Below are positions 9,755-30,689 of a stretch of DNA of 64,000 nucleotides, in pieces. Positions within the stretch are counted from its first letter, which is position 1, and each line of letters opens with the position of its first letter. The notes under the pieces were generated by a model. The model saw only the letters and a list, made by a program, of their open reading frames with translations, had not been told where the DNA came from and did no database searches. The position numbers were made by a program, and so were the translations under genes. The stretch is from Carettochelys insculpta (lineage: Eukaryota > Chordata > Testudines > Carettochelyidae): assembly GCF_033958435.1 (NCBI RefSeq), contig NC_134138.1, positions 4,166,001 through 4,230,000 of the forward strand, written 5' to 3'.

Positions 9755-10546
9755 CGCATCGACACTAGTCCCCTCCTTTTGGGGCGAGTTGGGAATATGC
9801 TAATGAGGCACCACCGGGAATATGCAGTGCCTCATTAGCATAATAGTGGCCCCACACAATTGGAAAGCACAGCTTTTGAATTGTGCGCTGCCTCTTTAGA
9901 CGGGGGCTTTTTGAAAGGACACTCCTCCGCCCCCAGACTTTGAAAAACCCTTCTTCCTAAAACCAAATAGGAAGAAGGGGCTTTCGAAGTCCGGGGGGTC
10001 CTTTCGAAAGGCCCCTGTCTACATGGGCGGTGCGCGATTTGAAAGCAACACTTTCAAATCACATGCAGCCACCATTATGCTAATGAGGCTGTGAGGGGGT
10101 TCGGGGTCTCCATCCTCTGCACCCCATCCGCAGGCAGGAGAACAGCAGGTTTATTAGGCAACAGGGCACAGCGTCGTACAGAGGAGTCAGTGCAGCCGGC
10201 AGAGACAGCCAGTCCAAGCCATGCTGGGGAGAGGAGGCCCCGAGGGGCCCCCGGAGCCGGGCTCTTGCCCCCTCCTTTGTCTCTCTCTCTCCCAGCCCCG
10301 ACTAACTGCTTCCAACACCCAGTTCCAGTTCAAACCCCTCAGGCTGCACCTCCTCCTTTGTCTGCAGCCCAGGGGTGTCACCTGGTCGCCAGGTTACCCT
10401 CAGCAGGAGCCCCACGTGTACACACAGGTATCTCCCACTGCATCACAGAGGCACTGCATATTCATGGCAGCGCCTCCTTAGCATCTTCCCAACTCGCTCA
10501 TTACCATGTCCCTTCTGAAAGGAAGGGGCTTGTGTAGACATAGCCC
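9755..10546. mobile_element. MITE-like element with long terminal inverted repeats, split by an LTR
   Basis: The left end ('gtaggccgcatcgacac...') and the inverted right end ('gtagggctatgtctacac...') are diverged inverted repeats of more than 60 bp, continuing through 'gagttgggaa' and 'atgctaa'. Removing the inserted LTR (10090-10447) and one 5-bp duplication leaves about 430 bp with no coding capacity. Confidence 0.7.
10085..10452 (-). mobile_element. Solo Gmr1-like LTR with 5-bp target duplication
   Basis: The LTR spans 10090-10447, reverse orientation, and is flanked on both sides by GAGGC (10085-10089 and 10448-10452), the 5-bp target-site duplication expected of a gypsy-type integrase. 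No internal sequence remains, so it is a solo LTR produced by LTR-LTR recombination. Confidence 0.88.
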
Positions 10547-10552
10547 TACTGT

Positions 10553-11139
10553 GCCTGACTGACTTAGATGCTGGGGGGAGAGACTGCATAGATTTGTTTA
10601 TTCCAAGCCTGGAGGAACCAGTGTGGTCACCCAGGCTGTTCCCCTGTGTCCCTCTGGCCAGAGCCCTGCCCCCAGCTCACTCCCAGAGCAGACCTGTCCC
10701 ATGAGAAATACAGCCCGCCTAGATTTAAAAACTGTCGGTGCTGGAGAACCCACCAAAGGTGAATTACACTCTCGCGGTCACCTGGCTTAGAGAGGGGGCC
10801 CCTGGGCTTGGGGGGGTGAGTGTGCGCACGCGCGCGCGCGCACACACACTCTCTCTCCCTCCCTCCCCTGGACCAAAGGCACTTCCACCTTCGTATAAAT
10901 CTCATGTACTTCCACGTCACACCTGCAGCAGTATTCAAGGTCACCACATCTCACCCCCAAGCTGTAGGCCCCGTCCCAGTGAATGGGGCCCTCCTGGCAG
11001 TGCCTCTGTGTCACAGGGGGGCCTAGCCTGTAGACCGTGGCGCTGGGGGAGGGGAGCCACAAGGGAGGGCACCACCTGTACCATGAGGCCACGCCTGCTG
11101 TGCCCCCACTCGGGGCTGGGGCAGTGCAGGGGCACTTAC
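10553..11139. other. Non-coding interval beside TONSL, alternating CA/CG tract
   Basis: Holds a faint CR1/SINE-type relic near 10725-10780 and an alternating purine-pyrimidine tract at 10818-10850 (gcgcacgcgcgcgcgcgcac) followed by a CT-rich run. It does not contain the LRR exons that should follow the TONSL exon at 11140-11311. Confidence 0.6.
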
Positions 11140-22971
<11,832 letters not shown>

Positions 22972-23289
22972 CTGGGGGGCCGGGGGGAGAGAAGAACATC
23001 AGAACCCGGTCAAGCTCCCATAGCCTGTCAGCATCAAACCCCTCTGGCGCAGAGACATCGGCCCTCTAACTACGTGCCCAGCTCAGGGCAACAAATCACA
23101 ACACGCAGGATTTCCAATTACCTCCACCACCATGGAATCTGACCCCCAGCCTGGCTGCATGCTCCCTGGGGGAGACAGGAGCTGAGTCCCAGACAGATGG
23201 ACAGGACTGTCGCAGGGTAGTCCAAACCCCCTCACCCCACACTGCCCAGACCCGTCTGGGAGCCTAGCTCAACGATCCCACCTATAAAC
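22972..23289. other. Region expected to hold TONSL exon 1 and promoter
   Basis: The exon at 22876-22971 begins with a partial codon, so one short upstream coding exon (about ten residues) is expected to the right. I could not identify it with confidence. Confidence 0.35.
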
Positions 23290-23760
23290 GACCCTCTCTC
23301 TGGCCCCACATGTTGACCCACACACCCTCAGCCCCACCCACCTCCACCCCCTCTGACACCCTCCTGCCTCCCTGCCACACACAACTGCAATATCGCCTTC
23401 AAATCCCGCACCCCCTCTGCCCTTGCCACCCTATCACCCACCTGCCTCTGACTCCCCCCATCACCTGGCCCCCTCTGCTCCCCCATCACGCCCCAGATAG
23501 TGCACCCCCTTCGATCCCCCCATCACCCCACACCCCACTGCTCTGCCCCGCCCCCATCACCCCACCCCATCACTGCCCTGCTCCCTCTCACCTCCCATCA
23601 CCCCACACCCCACTGCCCTGCCCCGCCCCCATCACCCCACCCCACCCCAAACCCCATCACTGCCCTGCTCCCTCTCACCTCCCATCACCCCACACCCCAC
23701 TGCCCTGCCCCCTCTCACCCCCCATCACCCCACACCCCGCCCCGCCCCCTCTCACACACA
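23290..23760. repeat. C-rich low-complexity array
   Basis: Tandem variants of 'ccccatcaccccacacccca' and 'ctgccctgctccctctcacc'. The apparent plus-strand ORFs (Pro/His/Ser-rich) are compositional artefacts. Confidence 0.85.
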
Positions 23761-23761
23761 C

Positions 23762-23918
23762 CCCCTAGAGCTGGAAGGGACCTCTGGAGGTCATCTCATC
23801 CAGTCCCCTGCCCTGGCATCAATTTGCCCCAATCCCTCACTGGCCTCCTCAAGACTTGAGCTCACACCCCTAGGTTTAGTAGGCCAATGCTCAAACCCCT
23901 GAGCTATCTCCCCACCCT
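23762..23918 (-). mobile_element. tRNA-derived SINE with CR1-like tail
   Basis: On the minus strand a tRNA-like head 'ggggagatagctcaggggtt' carries an A box (TAGCTCAGGGG), and a degenerate B box lies about 35 bases on. It ends in the CR1-type tail 'ggtcccttccagctct'. This is the architecture of the turtle Cry/tortoise Pol III SINEs. Confidence 0.82.
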
Positions 23919-24245
23919 AATTAACAGACGTTACTCATAACTTTAACTATAAAAATTATACGTGTACATAAATAGATTTTACAGGTCCAGGGGGTTATAA
24001 CATTAAAAATGATAGGTCACAAGTCATTTTTTGTTCAAAACATTTCTGAGTTATTCATAGGTGTGTTCATAACCCTTTTTCCGTAAAGCGTGGGGGGATG
24101 GTCCGTCACAACAATATGTTTAATCGACTCTCTGGGTAACTTTTTTAGTGCGTCAACAAAAGCAGAGAGAAGCAACTGATGTCCACAGTCAACAATCTTA
24201 TCTGGTGGCTAAACTGTGCTGCAGTCGGACAAATGCAAGGGCGAA

Positions 24246-24530
24246 ATGACAGAACCCGGAAAAAAAAAGATTCGAAGGCTGTGCACTTTTAAAAATGAGT
24301 GGCTGCAACTCCCAGACTATCAGAATTGGCTTATAAAGGCAAGTGAAGACTCAGGATATTGTTCTATTTGTGATGTTCAATTCACAGTTAAGTTTGATTC
24401 TGTAAAAGCCGTCAAGCATCATGCAGAAACAAAGGGTCACAAAATCAAAGTACAAGGACAGGTGTGGTGTAATGCTAGCAATAAAGTCTCCGTAAAGAGT
24501 AACAATAGCCTCCAAAATTCACTGTGGAAT
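24246..24530 (+). pseudogene. hAT transposase N-terminal part, BED zinc finger, frame-broken
   Basis: ATG at 24246. The frame encodes RLCTFKNEWLQLPDYQNWL and a BED-type finger (GYCSICDVQF, then HHAETKGH), used for DNA binding by hAT transposases. The frame runs to about 24608, but homologous sequence continues in another frame from about 24529, so a frameshift or small deletion separates the DNA-binding and catalytic parts. The segment usual between these parts in hAT proteins is also shortened here. Confidence 0.82.
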
Positions 24531-26013
24531 GACAAAAGTAGAAGCTTTGATCGAGGCTGTGCAAGACATTGGATCAGCACCTTTCTCAATCTCAGTGGAT
24601 GCTTTTAATATAGGGAGCATGAAACTATTCTCAGTTGTCATCCAGTACTTCAATAAAGATAAGGGAATCTGCACATCACTCCTAGACTTTCTTGAAGATG
24701 CAGATGAAACATCAGAGGTGATTGTAAAGAACTTACGGAGTTGTCTTCAAAATGCCAGTCTGGTACAGAATAAAATTGTGGCATATGGAGAGAGAGATTT
24801 TGAAGAAAATGAGTCTGGTTTTGTGCACCTAAAACAAATGCTGGATTTACCAAACCTTGTACCAACACATTGCAGCACTCAGATAGTACACAATACAGCA
24901 AAGCATGGCTTGAGAATGCTCTCTTACGACGTAGAGTGTTTGGTCCTCAAGGTCTTCAGTGAAGTCTTTGCACTAGATGAGAATAACGGTGAACTTAAAG
25001 AGTTCTTTGATTTCATGAAGACAGACTATACAGAAATCTTACGCCAAGTACCTAAACGTTTTCTGGCCCTTTTCACTGCCATTGACAAGTTACTGAAGAA
25101 TTGGCCGGCCCTCAAATCTTACTTTGTGAGTAAAGGGGAGGAGGATGTGAACTGCACAGTCTGGGCCTTTCTTTCTGAGCATAAGGACATAGCTTCCAAT
25201 GATGAAACTATTACACTTCCTGAACTGTACATCTACTTTGTGCATAACCTTATGAGCCAATTTACCAGCATCATAAAGGTTCTTGAGAGTAATTACCTTC
25301 AGGTAACTGAACTGTATGCTACATTCAACAAGCTGAGAAGAGAGATTCAGAATCGACAAGAGAAAGGTTTCTATGGGTACAAGGTGATGCAACTCTTGAA
25401 AAAGCTACACCCTAACGAGCAGAACACCTTTATTGGAGACGCCCAGCAGACTTACATGCACATGCTCCGGTATCTAGAAAAGAGGTTTGATTTCAGTGAA
25501 AATTCTTTCTATAAGTTGTGTGCACCGCTCAGTCTGGACAGGCCTCTGGAGCTAGACAAACGGTGCACTTTGATGACAAACTTGGACATTCAAGTGGATG
25601 TAGATGAACTTTTCACAGAAGTGTCTGTATTGAATGATGCACTACCAATCCTAAAGGGTTCAATAATTAATGCCGAATCAGAACAGGAACAGCAGCAACA
25701 TGAACGCCACCATCAGACCGGCAGCTCTGAAGTCTGGGTAGAATTCTTTAAGTGCTGCGAGGCCCCGAACTTGCTTAGAATTGTGCAGCGTGTGTTTGCT
25801 GTTCCAGCCAGCAACACCTTTGTGGAACGCGTTGTTAGCGTAATGAAGAATTTGTGGGCCGATGAAAGGAACAGGCTCCAAACAGACCTAGTGAAAGCTG
25901 AACTGTTTGTGCACTTCAACTATAAAATGACATGTGATGAGTTTGCTGGATTTCTGCAGACAGGGGCAGCTAAGGAGCTCATGGCGGCAGCAGCCAATTG
26001 TGAGATGTTTTAA
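24529..26013 (+). pseudogene. hAT transposase catalytic and dimerisation part, 494 codons open
   Basis: An intact frame. SISVDAFNIGSMKLFSVV holds the first catalytic Asp region; the middle has ILRQVPKRFLALFTAIDKLL and ALKSYFVSKGEED; and the C-terminus has the hAT dimerisation block (LRIVQRVFAVPASNTFVERV, then NRLQTDLVKAELFVHFNY). It ends at TAA 26011-26013. As a separate frame it lacks the BED finger and is probably a relic, though so long an open frame is unusual for neutral decay. Domestication cannot be ruled out from one copy. Confidence 0.85.
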
Positions 26014-26041
26014 TTGACATTTCCCACACCGCTGTTTGGTC

Positions 26042-26235
26042 TAGACTAATGCTCCCTCTCATTTTTCCCATCTGTGTGCAGAATAAATTTTGTTACGTGC
26101 ACTGATGTATGTGCAAGGATGTGCACCACCAGTTAAAAACGTGCTGCCAGCTGTGAGCGCTGTGCTGATCACCTGGGCGGCATATGAAGCTCTCCTGGGC
26201 AGCTGCCCAAGAGCTCAATATACCAGGAACCCTGA
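26042..26235. mobile_element. hAT-like non-autonomous relic
   Basis: 'taatgctccctctcattttt' and 'gtgtgcagaataaattttgt' resemble a widespread amniote hAT MITE terminus. Boundaries are approximate. Confidence 0.5.
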
Positions 26236-26242
26236 TCTAGCG

Positions 26243-26551
26243 CAGGGTTTCTTAAACTATGTTCTGCAGAATACTGGTGTTCCCAGAACAACTCGCAGGT
26301 GTGCTGTGAGCATCTGACACTTTTTTGGTGTCATGATATGGTATTGGTATGTATGTTCTGTCTTTACAATCAGATACAATGTTACTATTTAATTTTATCA
26401 GGTACCACAGCAATGACTTCAGTTTGGTTTCGCTATATATGTTGCTAGTTGAGGGGAGCAGTTCTTTTTTTGGAAGAAAATTTTTGTAGCTGTTCCTCAT
26501 AAATATAGTTTTGTTTGGTGTTCTGTGGTCTTAAGAATTTTAAGAAACACT
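26243..26551. mobile_element. hAT MITE with CAGGGTTTCTTAA termini
   Basis: The left end CAGGGTTTCTTAAACT is the inverted complement of the right end 'ttttaagaaacactg' with few changes. The flanking bases (ctagcg / gtctagac) are an imperfect 8-bp duplication. No coding capacity. Confidence 0.65.
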
Positions 26552-28020
26552 GGTCTAGACTACCTGCTGTTATAATACAATATGGTAATATTTTAACGAT
26601 CCTAAAATATTAAACATTAACCACTCTGGAGGCAGAAGGTGATTTAGTGGACCATACTTGAAGTTGCTCTACTTCATTACTTGTGAGCCAGGCAGACACT
26701 GAGCTGGCCCACAGCAAAGGTGAGTTTAAGCCCTGTCGCTGTCTTGCTTGTACCTCAAGTTGAGGAATAAATGCACAGAGAATTGGGTCCTCTGGTGGGG
26801 CATTGTTCTACACGCTCATCACTATTGGGACAGTGAAAGTTCTTTATGGCTGTTTTATGGAGTTTCTTGTCCTGTTCTTGTATTTTTGTTTTTAAACTTC
26901 TGCAAAATACAAGGGATACAACGTTTGCATCGAATCAGTATGTGACATCGAGTGACATGTCCAGGCATTTTAAACTTTGCACCTAGCTGCGTACTAAACC
27001 ACACACAAATAAGCCATTTGCTTTCCCGAAGTTTTGTGGGTGCTTGGCCCCACTGAATATCTACTTAGCTTTATGAGGAAGTCAATTGAGATGCCTAATT
27101 TTAGGCAGTGAGGTTTTAAAGATTTTCTGTAGGTCCTTTAACTTGATAAAGGTATCCTGGAACCTAATCATTTGTCAGTTCTGTGCCAATGGTTTTTGTT
27201 ACACCTGGAAACACTGTAGTTAAACATCGACCTTGGGTTTAATATCGCACAGATCCAGTCAGATCAAACCGTAACACCTCACCATCATTTTGTACTTTCC
27301 TACCTATCAGGTGGGAGGGAGTTGGCAGCTTGGATCCCGTCCTGCCAGCTGTTATCAACCATAACCATCAGCGTGACTGAGGGATTCCCAACACTTTGCA
27401 GTTCCAGTTCTTGTGGTCGCAATTTCTGCACTTCTGGGTTTAGCACCTCACTGCCCTCCAAGAGGGCTGGTCTCCAGATAGCTTAGCTCTTTCTGGAGGG
27501 AACCCCGCTCCATGTGTCATGGACACAACAGCAGATGGAGATACCACAGCTCAGAATATGGCACATCAATCTGCGTGAAGGTGTTAGTCTTGAGAAGATT
27601 GGTTGATTGATGAAACAATTTTCTTGGGCATTGGTGGTGTCCCCTTATCATACCCAAACCCTTTGTTAATGAGAATGAGAGCATCTTCGTGGATCTCCTG
27701 TGACATAGGGAAGTACCAGTGATTGCACTAACTGATACGTTGTTTGCCTTTGATCACACAGGAATAAAGTGGTAGACTTGTGAATTTAGCCAGGTAATCC
27801 TTACCTCCAGTCCAGTGCTCTAACCACAAGAGCAGCTGTGTTCCTGTTAGATGATGTTGACTGTACTAGCACTTAACAGGTGGGGTAACTCCCCCACTGA
27901 AGAAACTTATTAACTTTAATATACACATGTAATGGGCAATTTCACTTTAATTAGTATTGGGAGGCACGTTTTTACCTTCTGTGAACGAAAGGTCTCATCA
28001 CTTTTACTTACTGATCCACT
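26552..28020. other. Unassigned AT-rich sequence
   Basis: No protein homology recognised. A weak tRNA-like head on the minus strand lies at about 27778-27840 ('gtggttagagcactggactg'), suggesting an old tRNA-derived SINE. Confidence 0.4.
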
Positions 28021-28135
28021 GTTGCTTTGAAGAATTTATCAAATCATCATCCTGGCTGTTCACTGCAATATCATACTCCAGAAATGATCAAAACAAAAAA
28101 AGCAGTAAACTCAATATTTAAGGCACAGAGAACCA

Positions 28136-28620
28136 AAAATAGTAATCAGGGTTCTGTTAATGACTTAAAAGTCTGCATCTTACTCAACAGGAATTTTCAC
28201 AACAGTCTTGGAAGAGAGGCTGCTGAACTCTCTTTTATATTGAAATTCGACACATTAACACGTGGTTTGAACCGGGATGCAAATTTTCTGGGTTATTATG
28301 GGGGCTCTTTTGCATACTTGGCTTCATCTAATTCTTGACTCCCACCTCCCCCTCCACCCCTCTACTCTCTGATTTGCTCTCCTTGATCATTTTTTTTCTG
28401 ATTTGTCAACCTTGATTACTATTTTTGGTTCTCTGTGCCTTAAATATTGAGTCTGTTCTGGTCTGGCTATGATCTGAAGAAGTGGGTCTGTCCCACGAAA
28501 GCTCACCTAATAAATTATTTTGTTAGTCTTTAAAGTGCTACTTGACTGCTTTTTTGTTTTGATAGTATATAGACTAGCACGGCTTCCTCTCTGTTACTTT
28601 CCAGAAATGATCAGTGTATC
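28136..28620 (+). mobile_element. Penelope-like element 3' end: ORF C-terminus plus terminal region
   Basis: The frame at 28158-28336 gives LKVCILLNRNFHNSLGREAA and ILKFDTLTRGLNRDANFLG, the same C-terminal tail found after the GIY-YIG motif at 62620-62900. Non-coding sequence follows, with the hammerhead-like core at 28474-28505 and the tail 'agactagcacggcttcctct'. 5'-truncated. Confidence 0.75.
28474..28512 (+). ncRNA. Hammerhead-ribozyme-like core in Penelope tail
   Basis: CTGAAGA (28474-28480) fits the hammerhead CUGANGA box. A helix II of GTGGG/CCCAC closes a TCTGT loop (28482-28496), followed by GAAA (28497-28500). After it, AG...CTA could form a two-pair helix III with cleavage after CTA. 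Helix I is weak. Penelope-like elements are known to encode hammerheads. Activity of this copy is unproven. Confidence 0.55.
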
Positions 28621-28639
28621 TTGTATAATGATTGTGAAG

Positions 28640-30085
28640 AACCTGAATTTTGGTGTCAGATGCTACCAGCGTGGTGCTCTGCTCTCTCCAATGCTCGTAT
28701 CACTCGGCTGCGTGCGTGTGTTCCCTCTGTGCGCTGCCCCAGCTCTGCAGACAGCCGACACAGCAGACCCGAAGAGAACCCCCAATGACCGCAGAGTCTA
28801 GTAAGGTGCAAAGGCACGTCGGCCAGGTTTATTGCCGTATTGGACACAATAATAGTTCCCTGTAGACTTCTCAGTCTAAGTCAGGGCATACTACAAATAT
28901 GCACCCACGGTCAATGGACTCGGCTCAGTCAGTGGCAGGACTTTCCACTGCCCCCTCGGCTGGACCCACACCACATCCCAGAAGTACATTCTTCTACACA
29001 GGTACAAACAATTTACACATCACTCCTGACGTACTGAGGTACACCCCTTCTACGTAGTCAGGTTCCGCCTCTCACCTTGTATATGTTGGTTCCAACAAAA
29101 CAACTCTATCCATCATATTACACTTTTGCCCCTGTCATTGGGATGGGTCGGCCTGTTCTTTCTTATCTGTGGAATGTTCCAGGGTAGGGTGTTCTGGTAC
29201 CATGTACCTACTTCAATATGCTCGGTAGCTATGTTTATGCACTGTCACCCCTCTTCTTGCCAGCGTCTGTGAGCAATGCATTCCTTCAGCTCACAGCTGC
29301 ACTTTGCTTTCTGTTAGCAAAGTCTTGACCATTCCTTTGGTTCAGGCCTAAGGCCTCATACTGGGCCTGTGCTTACTACGCCCTGCATGGAAAGCTCACA
29401 GGCCAGTCTCCCTCACCCCTCCGATCAGTCAGCGACCCCAGCAGAGTGAATTCATCTCTCCAAGCATTGGAGGCAGTTCAGCCCATCCACACATGGAAAC
29501 GCTCAGTCTCTTCTGCCCAGCCCTGGCAGAGATGCAGCTCTGTGGGAGGGAGGGGGGGAACGTAGCTACTCAGACACAAGAGTGGGCAGTGTCCTTCTCA
29601 ATCACTGGCCCAGGGCCAACCCTTAGCCCAAGGGCCTCAGGGCATTCAGACTGGTCCCTCTAGCAAGTTTCTCTGCTGGGCAAACCCGCAGCTTTGGCCT
29701 TCCCAGCCTGCCTGTCCCCTCAGCGACTCGGTGGGTGTTAATCCCGTGAAATGATCTAAGGCCTCCCGGCTCAGCAATTCTCTCCTGTCCTTGGTCCTGC
29801 TCAAACCCGCCCCCCCAAACACTGCCTCAGCCATGGGAGAGCGACCATCCACAAGGAAGAGAACTACTGTTGGGTGTGCGTGCGACTGCCTCACAGCCAG
29901 TGTCGGCAGCAGAGTGCCTGTTGCTGCCCAGGACTAAGAGCTCAGGAAGTTTCTGGGCCTCAAACAGGCGTAGTTTCAGATCTTCCCCGATGGGGCTGCA
30001 GGTAGGTGGGTGGGAGAATAGCACAAGTAAGGCCATGACTGTTTCAGGGAACCAGGACAGCTGCAACCTACACCTCCCCCTGTAA
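28640..30085. other. Unassigned repeat-like sequence
   Basis: No gene recognised. The stretch 28650-29400, starting near 'ggtgtcagatgctaccagcg', has the look of a long terminal repeat or repeat fragment, but I see no second copy in the window. Confidence 0.35.
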
Positions 30086-30086
30086 C

Positions 30087-30395
30087 TTCAGACCATTGCT
30101 CCTTGTTCTGCCATCTGACACCACTGAGAACAGTTTCTCACCCTCCCCTTTAGAGCTCCCCTTCAGGAAGTTGAGGGCTGCTATTAAATCACCCCATCAG
30201 CCTTCTCTTCTGTAAACTAAACAAGCCCAAATCCCTCAGCCTCTCCTCACAGGTCTTGTGCTCCAGCCCCTTAATCATTTTTGTTGCCCTTCACTGAACC
30301 TGCTCCAGCAAATCCACATCCTTTTTATACTGGGGGGTGGGGGGGGGCAAACTGGACACAATATTCCAGATGGGGGCCTCACCAGTGCCGAACAG
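30087..30395 (-). mobile_element. CR1 LINE fragment
   Basis: Plus-strand text 'ttgctccttgttctgccatc', 'agcctctcctcacaggtctt' and 'cttaatcatttttgttgccc' is the reverse complement of the CR1 ORF2 C-terminal coding region. Truncated at both ends. Confidence 0.82.
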
Positions 30396-30689
30396 AGGGT
30401 TGGCATGGGCGGGCAGGGAATTATCCAGGAAGTGGACTACACTCCAGGCTTCCTCCTTTGAGCCTGAACACCTGCGCCCTCAGCTGCGTGGGGCCTTAGT
30501 GCTGCTGTAAACGCCTGTCAGCACGTAAACGGCGACATACCCTGCTCTGCAATGGCTGCTTTTATACACCTGCCCCTTCCCACTCGCTTCCAGAGCGCAG
30601 CCCCTCGCAGGACAGCTGGCTGGCAGAGCCTGCCTGGCTGGAGAAGCCAGGAGGGAGGGTGTCCCTGCTGTAGGTTCGGGTCAGTCTGG

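Larger units (their letters stand above)
23919..26030 (+). mobile_element. hAT-superfamily DNA transposon, autonomous-type copy
   Basis: Contains a BED finger frame and a long transposase frame (separate entries) with AT-rich flanks. Terminal inverted repeats were not securely identified, so the ends are approximate. Confidence 0.7.

Noticed and set aside
23105..23150. Minus-strand ATG near 23130 as the TONSL start exon
   Set aside because: The encoded residues do not resemble the TONSL N-terminus and the phase is not demonstrably compatible with the exon at 22876-22971.
23310..23859. Pro/His/Ser-rich ORFs near TONSL exon 1
   Set aside because: C-rich low-complexity array.
23762..23918. A functional tRNA gene
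   Set aside because: The A box is good but the B box is degenerate, and the unit continues into a CR1-type tail, so it is a SINE.
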